Shown here one piece after another: positions 1 to 11,186 of a stretch of 64,000 nt of DNA. The translations under genes and the position numbers were made by a program. A model generated the notes under the pieces. That model was given only the letters and a program-made list of their open reading frames with translations, did no database searches and was not told the DNA's origin. Source of the DNA: Panagrolaimus kolymaensis (taxonomy: Eukaryota; Nematoda; Chromadorea; Rhabditida; Panagrolaimidae). Every line of letters begins with the position of its first letter. The stretch's first letter is position 1. The stretch spans positions 1,302,001 to 1,366,000 of the forward strand of contig JAJQJQ010000044.1 in assembly GCA_028622995.1 (NCBI GenBank), read 5' to 3'.

Positions 1-2236
1 GAATTTGCTCCAATATCCATATTTTCTTATTGCTATTTGTTTGACATTATTATTTTGTTGGGTTTCATCCATTCGAAGTTTCGTCTTTAAATTTTTCAAA
101 GTTTTAATGAAAAACATTGATTCTTAAAAAATGAATGGTATCCCTTTTTGGAACCTTTTTACATTGCTTTACTTAAATATTCTAATATTCCTTCTTTTCA
201 GTCAATAGCATTTCGATTGGAAAATACTCATCTCAAAGATTCTGCTCAACCATGCTCATCAACAGCATCATCTCGTCGACCTGCTACTCAACCAGCTCCT
301 CAACAGCACCGAACTTATGCACCTCAACCATCCACTTCGCCTCCTCGTATGATTACTGCAGAAGATCTTGAACGTCGTTTATTGGATGAATATAATGCGA
401 AAAAACAACGAGATCAACAACAGCAACAAAGTCAGCGAATAAATGAATCAGCAGAAGCGAATAATTTCCCTGGAATGTTTCAACCTGGAAAAATGCCACC
501 AATGAATCAAATTCAAATGGCTCAAATGCAGCAATTTTATCAATGGCAACAAGCGATGGCTAATATGGCATCAACACCAAGTGGATCATCAGGAAATATG
601 ATGCCACCAGGATTTCCACCAATGATGTCACCATTTGGTCCACCAAATCCTGCTATGTTTGCTGCTATGATGGCTTCAAGAATGCCGTTTCCGCCGCCGC
701 CACCACCTGGAATGCCACCAATGGGACGATCATCTGGTTTTGTAACACCACAGCCTCAAATGAATCAAGAACGATCTCAACCTGGAACACCAAACAATCG
801 AACTTTCATGCCACAAATGCCGCCTGGTGAATTTCTTCAATCTCCATTGAATCGTAATGCTTCAATAGGATGTCCATCACCATGTGGAAGTACTGCTTCA
901 CGACGAACTCGAAAAGAAGGTATGCCTTCTCTTCGAACAATTACCGATTTTGCTTTTGACCCATATGCTGGGTTTATGTCAAAAAAGGAACGTGAATGGT
1001 TAATCAAAATTCAACTTATACAATGTTTAGGTACCGGTGATAGATATAACGATGATTACTATTATACTGTAAGCTATTACTTTTGGTTCTAAATTTGTTA
1101 AACATCACACTTTTTAGCTGTGGAAGAAGAACAACACTCTTGAAAAGCGACCTGATGCATGGAAACAGCCAAAAATCAAATCAAGGTACTATAATTTGGA
1201 AGAAACATATCCATCCAATTATAATCCTCCATCATTTTCTGGTACTCTTGGAAAGCCTACAAATGCTACAACATCGTTTCCCCGACAAGTAAGTGTTTGA
1301 ATTAAAAGCTATTTAGTGTATTAGTAATATTGTAAAGTGTTTCAAGGTTCTTGATATTCAACCTGCTGAAGATGATGTTGAAAGTATCGTTGGTGGTTCA
1401 TCCCGTGAAATAAACAAGCGAAAACTTCGTACAATTTTACTTACTATTGAAAATGGATATTTGCTTCAACTTGAATGTGATGATCTTTTGCGTAAAGTTC
1501 CTACAGTCTCTTCTGATGAAGCGTAAGTTTTTCTTCAAACCTTATTCCACGATTACTTTAACCTTTATTTGTTTTAGTACCACCTTGTTAAATGAATTGT
1601 ATTCAAAGCTTAATTCAATTTATCATACAACGATGGATGAAGCACATATTCCAACAACAATGGTTATTACAAAAGGACGTCGTTTATGTATTCGCATTTT
1701 ATCATTAGCTACTTCACCATTAAAAGCTCAAATTATATCGAATGTATTTAATAATCTTAGAAAATATGCTAGAAAAGTTTCAATTTCTCCTCATTCTGAT
1801 TTTATTCAAGCTTCTTTGAAAGCACTAATTGAAATTAAAGAACCTGATCTCAAAATTTTCTTTGATAAAACTGATGCTGAACGGTTTCAAGATACTTTAG
1901 TTTATTCTAGTGTAATTTTTTTTGTTTTTGGTTGTTTCTATGGTGTCTAATCAATCCTTTTACTTTTTTTAGTTTTCTCAGAACTTATTCACGGCATTAT
2001 TGATCGCATGTGCTCGTCGTAAACTTCGTTTGGATGCATTTGTTTATGAATCGTCTGTCCTGAAATTCCTCAAAAGTGAACGAAAAATGTACAATGGACT
2101 TGGTAATTCATACAATGAAATCTTCACTGCTGATGATTTATCTCTTCTTAAAACATGGTTAGAAAATTCACCTCTTTGTTCTTCTGGAAATGTTGCTGGA
2201 TGTTTCTTGATTTGTCTTCGTGAAAAGGATTGCTAA
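1..2236 (+). CDS. patr-1: PAT1-family mRNA decapping activator (5' partial)
   Basis: PAT1 proteins bridge the Lsm1-7 ring and the Dcp2 decapping enzyme in P-bodies and promote decay of deadenylated mRNA. Readable exons are 202-1068, 1118-1288, 1347-1522, 1578-1911 and 1982-2236, giving 600 residues with one stop. The first exon starts at an acceptor at 200-201, so the N-terminus lies upstream or in unassigned bases 1-200. The protein has a Gln-, Pro- and Met-rich low-complexity half followed by the conserved block DPYAGFMSKKEREWLIKIQL, the usual PAT1 short motif, then a helical C-terminal region (TTLLNELYSKLNSIYHTTMD onwards) as in the family's superhelical domain. It is the first gene of a closely spaced plus-strand cluster. 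A degraded inverted copy of its last 130 bases lies at 6379-6513. Family assignment is confident; the missing 5' end is not. Confidence 0.85.
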
Positions 2237-2667
2237 AGCGATACCATTGATTATGGAAGTGAATGATCTTCTTCTTCATCAAAACTTCCAGACTTGTTTC
2301 TTTTTATCTCATTTTTCTTTAAAAATGTTTTCTTTTTAATGTTTTTATGTCATATTTATAAAAAAATATATATTTTTGATGTCGGTGGTTGATTGTAAAG
2401 AAGCTATAATGTGTTTAAAACACACTTTGGTTATTTATTCGAGTTAAAGTTTTGGCTTCATTAGTGTCGTTGGACTTTGGTATGTCAAAAAGCGTGCTTG
2501 ATTCGTTTTTCTGGCAAAATGCCATAAATAAGCTAATATCATTTATTCGAGTATTTTTACTTGCTTACTTTTTTCTCTCGCGTCTTTGTTTGCTGCTCAT
2601 AGTTTTCCAAACATATTTTTCAAGTTTATCAGTGCTAAGAATCCCAACCATTTTCAGGTTATTCAAG

Positions 2668-2963
2668 ATGAGTAATGCCCTTCGCTCTGCATGGAATCAA
2701 GTTGTTCAAACTAAACGTCTTTATATGAATCCTCATGAAGATTTTGGTATGACATTTTTCTTTCATCTTTTGCTGCTTTCAATAAACATATGATTTTTTT
2801 AGGACGTGCAAATATCTTCCGTGCTGCAATTGGTACTTATTTTGGACTTTTCATGCTTTTCAAATGGAATTCAAGCCGAAAACAAAAAGCTCTCAAAGCT
2901 GTAAAAGTTTCCAAAAAGCACGAAATAGCTCAAGATGCTTTAGCTCGTGCTGGATTAGCCTAA
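2668..2963 (+). CDS. small mitochondrial membrane protein, possible ATP synthase subunit k/DAPIT
   Basis: Exons 2668-2746 and 2803-2963 encode 79 residues. The start is the first ATG after a strong acceptor (TTTTCAG ending at 2657), which could be a cis or a spliced-leader acceptor. The core reads GRANIFRAAIGTYFGLFMLF, followed by a Lys-rich tail. DAPIT/ATP5MK (about 58 residues) has the same order: a G-R-x-N turn, an ATYG-like transmembrane helix, then a basic patch. In animals that subunit stabilises ATP synthase dimers in the inner mitochondrial membrane. The match is my recollection of a short motif, so another single-pass mitochondrial protein is possible. The gene sits between patr-1 and the roadblock dynein gene with gaps of about 430 and 210 bp. 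Confidence 0.5.
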
Positions 2964-3046
2964 AACTTTTGATACTTATGTGAAAGGTTTTTTAATAGCG
3001 TTTTGTAATGTAAAATTGAAATTTTCTTGATTGCTTTGAAAAGTGA

Positions 3047-3052
3047 AATAAA
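3047..3052 (+). terminator. polyadenylation signal AATAAA
   Basis: A canonical AATAAA lies 84 bases after the stop of the DAPIT-like gene and about 120 bases before the next start codon. This is the spacing expected for 3'-end formation inside a nematode operon. Confidence 0.6.
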
Positions 3053-3172
3053 GTAGTTTATGTAAAATGTCTGCATCGTTTTCATTTTTGTTTAGAGTTT
3101 GGTTCTCTTTTGTTATTTTACACTCATTTTGCTACAAGAATCTTTCTAAACAAACCTTTTTTTTAGAGCATC

Positions 3173-3621
3173 ATGGAAGTCGACGAAACACTAAAGCGTA
3201 TTCAATCTCAAAAAGGTGTTACTGGTGTTATCATCATGGATAGTCTTGGTAAGATTTTCTTTGCTTTGAAGTTGTTTGTTCGCAGATGATAAAGTTGGGT
3301 TCTTTGATTATAAACACTTTTGGAAAGTTCAGAAAACTTCTTTCTCTATTGTCGAAACTTCGCGAACGCTTTTACTCAACTTTTCATAATGATGCAATAT
3401 TTTTTTCAGGACGTTCAATAAGATCAACACTGGATGATGAAGCAACTACAAAACATACTGCTCTACTAAAACAACTATGTGATAAATCAAAATCTGTGGT
3501 AAAAGAATTGGATTCTTCTAATGATATGTCGTTTTTTCGAATAAAAACCAAGAAGAATGAGATTATGGTTGCTCCTGATAAGGATTATGTCGTCGCTGTG
3601 ATTTACGACAAAAGCTCTTAA
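3173..3621 (+). CDS. dyrb-1: dynein light chain, roadblock/LC7 type
   Basis: This non-catalytic subunit of cytoplasmic dynein dimerises on the intermediate chain and supports retrograde and mitotic transport. Exons 3173-3248 and 3410-3621 give 95 residues, the normal family length. Diagnostic stretches are LKRIQSQKGVTGVIIMDSLG near the N-terminus, the phrase HTALLKQLCDKSKSVVKEL, and the ending MVAPDKDYVVAVIYDKSS, all typical of roadblock proteins. The ATG stands six bases after a TTTTTTTTAG acceptor (ending 3166), which fits spliced-leader trans-splicing. The next gene starts 206 bases downstream. There is no sign of damage. Confidence 0.95.
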
Positions 3622-3691
3622 CAAAGCTGAAAAAAAGTTGCGTCATTTATTTTTTGTGCATAATGTTTCTTATTTATTTTTTCCATGTATC

Positions 3692-3697
3692 AATAAA
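3692..3697 (+). terminator. polyadenylation signal AATAAA
   Basis: AATAAA 71 bases after the dyrb-1 stop and 130 bases upstream of the atad-3 start, consistent with an internal operon cleavage site. Confidence 0.6.
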
Positions 3698-3826
3698 TTT
3701 TCTGTTTTACAATGTTTGATTTGAATGTTTGCTTCGAAGAAGTTTGATAAACTTTGACTATTTTCCAATCGTTTTCTTTACACTTTTACCAACAAACTTT
3801 TTAGGTGTATTTAGCTCATATCAACT

Positions 3827-5841
3827 ATGTCGTGGTTATTTGGTATGGGTTCTCAAAAACCTCAAGTCCCACCAGACTTTGCTCCTCCTCTTCCATCAGG
3901 TGGTGGTGATCCATCTAATCCTAATCAACAACAACAACAAGGACAAGCTGATAGTGGTGCCAAATCTTCATATTCGTTTGATTCAACTGCATTAGAACGT
4001 GCTGCAAAAGCTGCTAAAGAACTTGAACGCAATCCAAATGCTAAACAAGCGCTAGAATTATCTCGTTTACAAGAAATAACAAGACATAAAGAAATGGAAG
4101 TTGAAACAAAGCATATTGAAGAACGTATACAAGCAATGAAATCAGATTCTCAAAAGGTTGCTGAAGAAGAAAGAAGAAAGACCTTACATGAAGAAACAAA
4201 GCATGCTAGAACTGTTAGTTTTTTATTGGTTTGATGAATGATTATTAATAATAATGGATTTTAGCGCGCTGACTATCAAGATCAACTTGCTCGTAAACGT
4301 CAAGAAGAGGAACTAGCAATGAAAGCTAGAATGCAAGAAGATGCATTACGTAAACAAGAAGAATCAGTGAAGAAACAAGAAGCTCTCAGAAAGGCAACTA
4401 TTGAACATGAACTTCAACTGCGTCATAAATATGATCTTGAACGAATTGAAGCTGAAGTCAAAGCTAAAGCCAGAGCAGCTCGTGAAAATCGTGATGTCAA
4501 TTTGGAACACCTTCGAGCATCAGAAGAAGAACGTCGTAAAACTATTATTGAGCAAATCAAGTTTGTTTTTCCTCCACTTATCCATTGATTGAATGATGCT
4601 TTTTTTCAGGACAAGTGGTACTGTTATTGGTGCAGGCTTACAAGAATTTTTAACTGATAAAAAGAAAATTATTGCAACTGTTGGTGGATTAACTGCTTTA
4701 GCTGTTGGATGGTATACTGCTAAACGTGGAACAGGTGTCGCTGCAAAATACATTGAAGCAAGAATGGGAAAGCCGTCATTAGTTCGTGAAACATCTCGTT
4801 TATCTCCAATTGAAACTCTCAAACATCCCATTCAAGTTGCTCGTCAAATCTTTCGCTCTAAAGAAGATCCTCTTAAAGGTGTTGTGCTAAATGTATGTTA
4901 ATTTTTAGCGTGAATGATTGATGTAAATGTTATGCCTTTTTTTAGCCATCTCTTGAAGCTCGTCTTCGTGATATTGCCATTACAACGAAAAATACTAAAC
5001 GCAATTATGGTCTATTTCGAAATGTTCTCTTCTATGGTCCACCTGGTACGGGTAAAACTATGTTTGCTAAAAGTTTAGCTCGTCATTCTGGTCTTGATTA
5101 TGCTATTCTTACTGGTGGTGATGTTGCGCCTATGGGTAAAGATGGTGTATCTGCAATTCACAAAGTATTCGATTGGGCTGAATCATCTCGAAAAGGATTG
5201 GTATTATTTATTGATGAAGCTGATGCATTCTTGCGTAAACGTTCAACTGAACAAATTTCTGAAGATATGCGAGCTATGTTGAATGCATTCCTGTATCGTA
5301 CTGGTGAACAATCACGAAAATTTATGTTAATTGTGGCATCAAATCAACCTGAACAATTTGATTGGGCTGTTAATGATCGATTGGATGAATTAGTGAACTT
5401 TGATTTACCTGGTCAACAAGAACGTGAACGCATACTTTTACAATATTTTAATCAATATATTGCAACTCCTGCTTTATCTGGTAGTCGACGACAACGTTTA
5501 AAATTAGCTGATTTTGATTGGGTTGAAAAAGTTAAACAAATTTCGCTTAAAACTGAAGGAATGTCTGGTCGTGAATTATCTAAACTTGTATTTGGTTGGC
5601 AAGCATCTGCATATGCTTCAGAAAATGGTGTACTTACTGTTGAAATGATTGATCGAAACACAACTGAATCTATGAAACAACATGATCGTAAAATGAAATG
5701 GCTGGCTGCTGAACAATCTGTTATTCGTTCTAAAGGAGATGTAAGTTTTTTTAAAGTTTAATCTTTGTTTCCTTTTTTTATCGTTTACTTTTTTAGATTA
5801 CAAGTGGACCACCTCGAGCTCCTCGTGATACTCCTGTTTGA
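3827..5841 (+). CDS. atad-3: ATAD3 mitochondrial inner-membrane AAA+ ATPase
   Basis: ATAD3 spans the inner mitochondrial membrane and supports cristae, nucleoids and contact sites. Exons 3827-4213, 4265-4560, 4610-4892, 4946-5740 and 5797-5841 give 601 residues, a normal family length. The order is a Pro/Gln-rich N-terminus, a long charged coiled coil (about residues 50-225), a hydrophobic helix near [18 protein letters not shown] (about 245-262), then the AAA+ domain with Walker A GPPGTGKT at residues 353-360, Walker [12 protein letters not shown] and the sensor-1 region [20 protein letters not shown]. The start follows a CTTTTTAG acceptor (ending 3804) after a 206 bp gap from dyrb-1, so trans-splicing in an operon is likely. 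All catalytic residues are present and the gene appears functional. Confidence 0.97.
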
Positions 5842-6378
5842 TGATTTATGATTTCAACCTTAGAATAGATTTAATTAGATTGTTATTATTAGGTTGTTGT
5901 TTTGTTGTTGAAATATTTTTGATTCTAATAAAGTGCCTTTATTATTTGTACTGTTTCTTTTATGTCTTTAAATATTACAGTAATAACATCATAGGAAAGT
6001 ATTACATCCTTGATGAGTTATCAATAAATGCAGTTTGATATTTTTAAGTATACAATAGAGCGGTGAAAGTATGCTGCTTTTAAGAGGTACAGAGTAAATT
6101 ATTTTGCTTGTTCAAAGTTGTTTTGTTATTGGTATACTTAAATCACTAATGCTTTTATCGTGTTGCATGAAGTTTATGTATGTTTGAAAAGCTTAATTAA
6201 TAATGTTTCCAGTATGAGCTGGCGATCGCCAAGTCAAATCAATTCGCTTGTTTGAAAATTCTCTGATAATTAACCAAATTTCATATTCAAAATTCAAAAG
6301 TTTTTATTGCAAAACAAAAAATACAACACTAAAAGGCATGATAAACAGATATAAAGTAACAAAGAAGTTAAAAAAAAA
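5842..6378. other. intergenic spacer
   Basis: AT-rich sequence with an AATAAA at 5927-5932 that probably ends atad-3. A perfect 10 bp palindrome, GGCGATCGCC, occurs near 6221-6230. I see no coding signal. Confidence 0.6.
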
Positions 6379-6513
6379 CTAGCAATTCTTTTCACGAAGA
6401 CCAATCAAGAAACATCAAGCAAGATTTCCAGAAGAACAAAGAGGTGATAACCATGTTTTGAGAAGAGGTAAATCATCAGCAGTGAAGATTTCATTGTATG
6501 AAATACCAAAGAG
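6379..6513 (-). pseudogene. inverted fragment of the patr-1 3' end
   Basis: On the minus strand this stretch reproduces the last 130 or so bases of patr-1 (2106-2236). Both share the peptide NEIFTADD-LLKTW, the phrase PLCSSGN, and the ending FLI-LREK--C before the stop. The copy has lost three codons in the middle. It also carries an in-frame TGA where the parent has GGA (Gly), so it is dead. It directly abuts the last exon of the split family gene at 6514-9035 and probably supplies that gene's present stop. Only the final exon portion is present, so DNA-level duplication and retroposition cannot be told apart. Confidence 0.8.
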
Positions 6514-9035
6514 AGTTTAAAACTTTGAATATTGGTTTTTCTTCAATTGGCAGCCATTTCTCAAAATATTCATCCATGACGAACTTAAAACTTGTGTTTG
6601 TATTATTGAAGAACTCAAAATAAACATTAGATCTAGGAGCAAGCAACTTCTAAAAAACAAACAAAATTAATGAAAAGAAAAGACAAACATACCATAAAAC
6701 CTTCAAACAATAAGTTAAATTCGTCTTCTTTAAGTTGGTGAAAAATTTGAAACCTCAAAGATTTGATTCTTCTGTTTTTCGAGATATGTTGGTTAAAAGA
6801 GTGAGATTTGATGCTTTGAACATTTGCCCTAAAATGGAATAAAATATTTTTTATCGCAAAAAAAAGCACAAAGACTTACCGAAGAATTTCACATTTTGGA
6901 AGACGAACGAGTAAATCCAACATTGGAATAGTTTCTTGCTCACCATAACCAGTTATATTTGGCGTACGCCCATTTCCCCGAAAAGACACAAGCTCGAAAA
7001 AATAATAAGCTCGAAAATGTGTATTACGACATAACCCCGAAAAAACAAAAGCTCGAAAAAAATAACCTCGAAAGTCCCTTATCTCGAAAAAAAATAACCT
7101 CGAAAACCCAAAAGCTCGAAAAAAAATAAACTCGAAAGTCCCTTAACTCGAAAAATTAAATGCCCGAACCCGCAAACATTAAGAGACTAAAGGAAAATTT
7201 GCATAAAAAATATAATTTCGATTTAACATTGCAAATTATTTTAAGTTTTCCAATTCATTAGGAAAGCCTATGGATCGTTAAATATGAGGCAAGGGACATG
7301 CGAGTATGAGAAAATGTATTACTGATAAAGTGTTCCTCGAATGAATATAACCTAATGGACCATTTATGAGTCATGAAATTGATTCAGGAATTAAACCTGT
7401 TGATCCAAAGGAATGTTATCTTCAATAAAAATATGGCAGAGAACATGAACGTGGAAGAATAATGGAACGTTTATAAAGTGTTCCAGTAATAACTATAGCC
7501 ACATTGGGCAAGCCTGAGCCACAAGTGAAGACATAGACTTAGCTCAATCAACCATTCCCAATAGATTATGTGGAAGAAGGTAGGACACTTCGTTATGAAA
7601 AATCGTTAAGTTCCATAGTAAGTACCCAAAACATTGAGACACCTACTTTTTTCATAGGTATATGCAAATTTTACTGGTGTAATTTAGGATCTGGTTAATG
7701 TTTTACTATTAGGATTGGGAATATGAGAATTGAAAATTTGCATAATTATTAAAAAAAATCTTCTTTCTTGCTATGCTAATAAAAAGTCTTTCTTTTTTAC
7801 ATATGTAAATTAAAATAAAATTATGCAAATTATCCTTTATTTCTCCTCAGTGGCCATCCATCCTTACATACAAGTGAATCTTATAAATAACTTTCAAGTT
7901 ATTCGCCATAATAAACAAAAATTCTAATTTTTATGCAAATTTTCCATCCTCTCTCTCATTAGCAAAACATTAACGAGATCCTTGATTACATAGTTATGAG
8001 AATTTATGAGAAGATTCCATGTAGCAAAAAATGTCTTAAAATTTTTGACATGACTTTCTCCTTTATACTTTACAATAAAGTAAGACGAATGGTAAATTTT
8101 ATATTCAAATGACCGCATTAACTATTTGTTATACTTTCTCTAACTAATTATGGACTTATGCTTTTCAAAGTCCAACTTGGTTGATCACCAATAAATCACT
8201 TGTTATCCATATGGAAAGCCTATGTATGGTCGATAGTGATTCATAGTGAAAGGCTATGGACGGTCGAAACACTCTTTCACCTTTGAAAATCAAAGGGAGA
8301 CATTCGGTTGTTAAATCTTAATTTTCGAGATTTTGTCTTTTCGGTAACATGAAATTTCGAGCATATGACCTTTTTCTCATTTTCGGTGATCTTGATTTTC
8401 GAGCTTATGGCCTTTTTAACAAATTCGGGGATGTGTCTTTTCGATGTTATTTTTTTCGAGCTTATTATTTTTTCGAGCTTATGTTTTTTCGGGGAAATGG
8501 GGTGTCGCCGTTATATTTGTATCTCTTGAATACCAATTTTGATTGATCCAGATTCTGTTAACAGCTCAAAAGAATTTTTTGATAGTTTTGAATTTATAAT
8601 GCAAATATCTTTGAGTTGACGAGAATCAAATTTCATAAGAACTCTTTCCAAATAAATCGCACTGATTTTTTCAATAATAAAGACATGTGTGAACCATCGA
8701 ACGTTTTTGAGATTATCAAGAGCACTTACAGCATATTCACATTTGTTAATAGAGATCATTTTGAACAGGTGAACTTTATCCAAAGGTACCATAGCTTTGT
8801 TAACAAAGAAAAAATGCTTGCATGATTGATATAATTTCAACAGGACATCTCTATTTGCAGTTTTAAGAAAATAGTCATTCATGCAGGAAGGCAATTTAAA
8901 GCGTTGAGGTCGATAGTAAAGTCCAATATTAACAGCAACATCGGGATTATCTGAAATAATGTGAATCATTAATAGGAAAATTAGCAAAAACCTCTTACAT
9001 AATCGGAGCGTTCTATAATCAACAGGACCATCCAT
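6514..9035 (-). pseudogene. F-box-like family gene split by a transposon
   Basis: Minus-strand exons are 9035-8999 and 8950-8519, then, beyond the inserted element, about 6951-6880, about 6836-6691 and the last near 6651. The N-terminal part carries the family signature FKLPSCMNDYFLKTANRDVL, then KLYQSCKHFF. The later part has the Leu-rich phrase IPMLDLLVRLPKCEIL and a C-terminal NVYF exon. The same order occurs in the domain at 46859-48119. A 1.55 kb element with 9 bp target duplications sits inside the second exon. Even if it were removed, the frames on its two sides do not agree and a TAA lies at the junction, so the gene has at least one other lesion or an unrecognised intron. Function of the family is unknown; substrate choice for ubiquitin ligases is only an inference. 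Confidence 0.7.
6961..8509. mobile_element. Mutator-like non-autonomous DNA transposon
   Basis: The element is 1549 bp with long inverted ends. The left end reads GGCGTACGCCCATTTCCCCG and the right end, inverted, GGCGACACCCCATTTCCCCG. Both continue for more than 60 bases of AAGCTCGAAAA-type subterminal repeats. The 9 bp direct repeat GTTATATTT flanks it exactly (6952-6960 and 8510-8518). Nine-base target duplications with long TIRs are typical of Mutator-like elements. No intact transposase is present. Around 7380-7600 one plus-strand frame reads like decayed protein with several stops (for example PVDPKECYLQ and VPVITIATLGKPEPQVKT), perhaps remains of captured or transposase coding sequence. 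Tandem TTTCGAGC(T/A)TA units fill the right arm at 8335-8500. Confidence 0.85.
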
Positions 9036-9604
9036 TTTAGTTTAGAAAAAAATAAAAAACTTTGACGAAACACACAAATGCTAGGAAGCTGATTGAAAAT
9101 GTTGTGAAAACGAAAAAAGAGCTAATACTTATGTGCGAAATTTGCTCGCCGTCATCTTCAGAGGCAAATAGGCTCTCAGCACGAAATCGAGAAAAATCAT
9201 TCAAAAGAGAAACGGTAGTTTTTTACTCAATATTTTTCAGATAAATGAAGATGAAATTAATGTGTTTTTTTATAGAGATTATTATAACTTTAAACGATCA
9301 TAGTTTTTACTTATTTTTAAATGAGTATCTGTATTTCAAACTATACAAGTTTTTGTGTATTTCAGAAGCTGTAACTAATGTTGTAATTTTATATAGTTAT
9401 TTTTTGAGTTTGATATATTCTTTTTTGATGGCATTTATTTATTGAAAATGTTGCAAAGAAACAAAGAATAATAACAGATTGATTAAAATTTATATAAAGT
9501 ACTAAAAACCGTGCAGAAGCCTGGTTGGGATTTCACAAAATGCAAAATATAGTTAATGTTTTTTATGTTTGCAACCTTGGAATGTAAAAATTTATAACCA
9601 TTCT

Positions 9605-11186
9605 TTATTGATTTTCTTCAAGATTTCCCAAAATATGAGATGTTTGGAACATAAAGGTGATGTAAGCCGTTGTGGTTTCAGTTAATAAATGCTTGTAATC
9701 AAACTTAAACCATTCTAAACCACGAGTTGTGGTACTTTTAGGAAAGTGTTGTTTGTTTTCTTCAATGAGTTCATCCTAAAAAATCATTGATTAGCCCAAA
9801 TTTTTTAAGAGAAGCTTTTAATTTTTTTTATAGGATTTTAGCCAAGTGTATTAGCTCCAATTCTCTAACTTACCGTAATATTTTCAACTGTTAAATAAAA
9901 ACTATAATGAAAATCAGCTGTAAAACGTAAAGGAGTTCCTTCCAACATACGGATGTAAAAATCGCACCTTTTTTTTAAATGCGGGATATTAGTTGGGTCT
10001 TCATTTTTATCGCAAATTGTCTTTTCGATAGATAAATAACGAAGATCATCCTTCAAGTCATATTTTAAAAAAATAATAAAGCATCCACGCATATAAAAAT
10101 GTGAAATCCTGGTTGAACTAAAAAATGTTTTTTTGGTAGAAAAAAAAAATAGAAAGGGAGCAATCTTGGGGAATAAAATTAAAAAATTTGAAAATTATCT
10201 TTTTTTAAGTTGATTTCATTTACGCGAATCAAAATAAAATAACTCACAAGGAAGCATGTTTATCTCCATTGGGAATAAACATTCTTAATTTTTCAGTTTC
10301 CTCATATGCAAATAATACGCTACCAGGACTTTTATTAGACAATAATGGATGTAAAGCATTGATTTCTTCATACATTTCAAGGGTATCAAAAGATAAATTT
10401 GGATTTAAGTGTGGTGAAAAAATGATTGATGATGGAAGTTTGATTCCTCTGATACCTTTTAAAGATGAATTGACGATATCGTCAATTTTTTCATCATAAA
10501 CATGAGTTTTTATTCGCAACCATGATAACTCTGAAAATGCATAAACTTTTGAATAAATAATTTAAGGAATTGACAAGATTTTTTTTTTTATTATATAGCC
10601 CAATTTTCAAAGAAGCTTTGAAATTAGATTTTTAATAATAGTTTTGTAAAAAGTACGAAGAAAGTCTTTTGGGAAGAGTATTAAAAGCGCTAAAAACAAC
10701 TAAATTTTAGAAACTTTTACTGATTTTGAACCAAAAATGTTTATTAATATTTCAAAAAGATAGATTTTGCGTGTAAGATTTTTTAAAATTAGAAACCTAC
10801 TAGGTGAAAAGCGAGCATTTTCAATGACACAATCAAAAGCTTCATGACGTCCGTGGATTTCAAGGGCTTCAAGAGAATTTCCAACATATTTTAGGAATGG
10901 TTTCATTGGTAGCTGAAGGTTGTCTAAAAAGCCTTTTGAACAAAACTCTTGCTAAAAAATCACAAAAAAAGTTAGGGTCAATAAAATTTTTTTTAACAAT
11001 TACATTTTTCCATAATATATAATGATCTTTATAAATCTCCATTTTGGTAACCGATGAAAATATTTTTTCCATAGCTTTCCAACATGTTTTTCCGCTCAAA
11101 GTAAATTTATAAATTTGGGAATAATCGCCTGCTTGGATAACAGTTTCAGCGATATCAAATAAAATTTCTTGGTTTAATGAAGGCAT
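9605..11186 (-). CDS. F-box-like protein of an expanded nematode family
   Basis: Exons 11186-11004, 10951-10801, 10530-10248, 10117-9874 and 9775-9605 give an intact 343-residue protein. The N-terminus (LNQEILFDIAETVIQAGDYS, then IYKFTLSGKTCWKAME) has the length and spacing of an F-box helix bundle. The rest has short Leu-rich phrases (SLEALEIHGRHEAFDC and SSLKGIRGIKLPSSIIFS) followed by a beta-rich C-terminus. F-box proteins link Skp1-Cullin complexes to substrates, and nematodes carry hundreds of divergent copies. No homologue of known function is recognisable. The gene is adjacent to the related broken gene at 6514-9035 and runs in the same direction. All splice sites are canonical, so it is probably expressed. 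Confidence 0.7.

Noticed and set aside
8349..8546. 65-codon open frame with FRAY/FGDL repeats
   Set aside because: It is translated subterminal tandem repeat of the Mutator-like element and runs out past its right end.
9062..9445. Two plus-strand frames of 60 and 66 codons
   Set aside because: No start context, splice partner or motif; the surrounding sequence is intergenic between two minus-strand genes.
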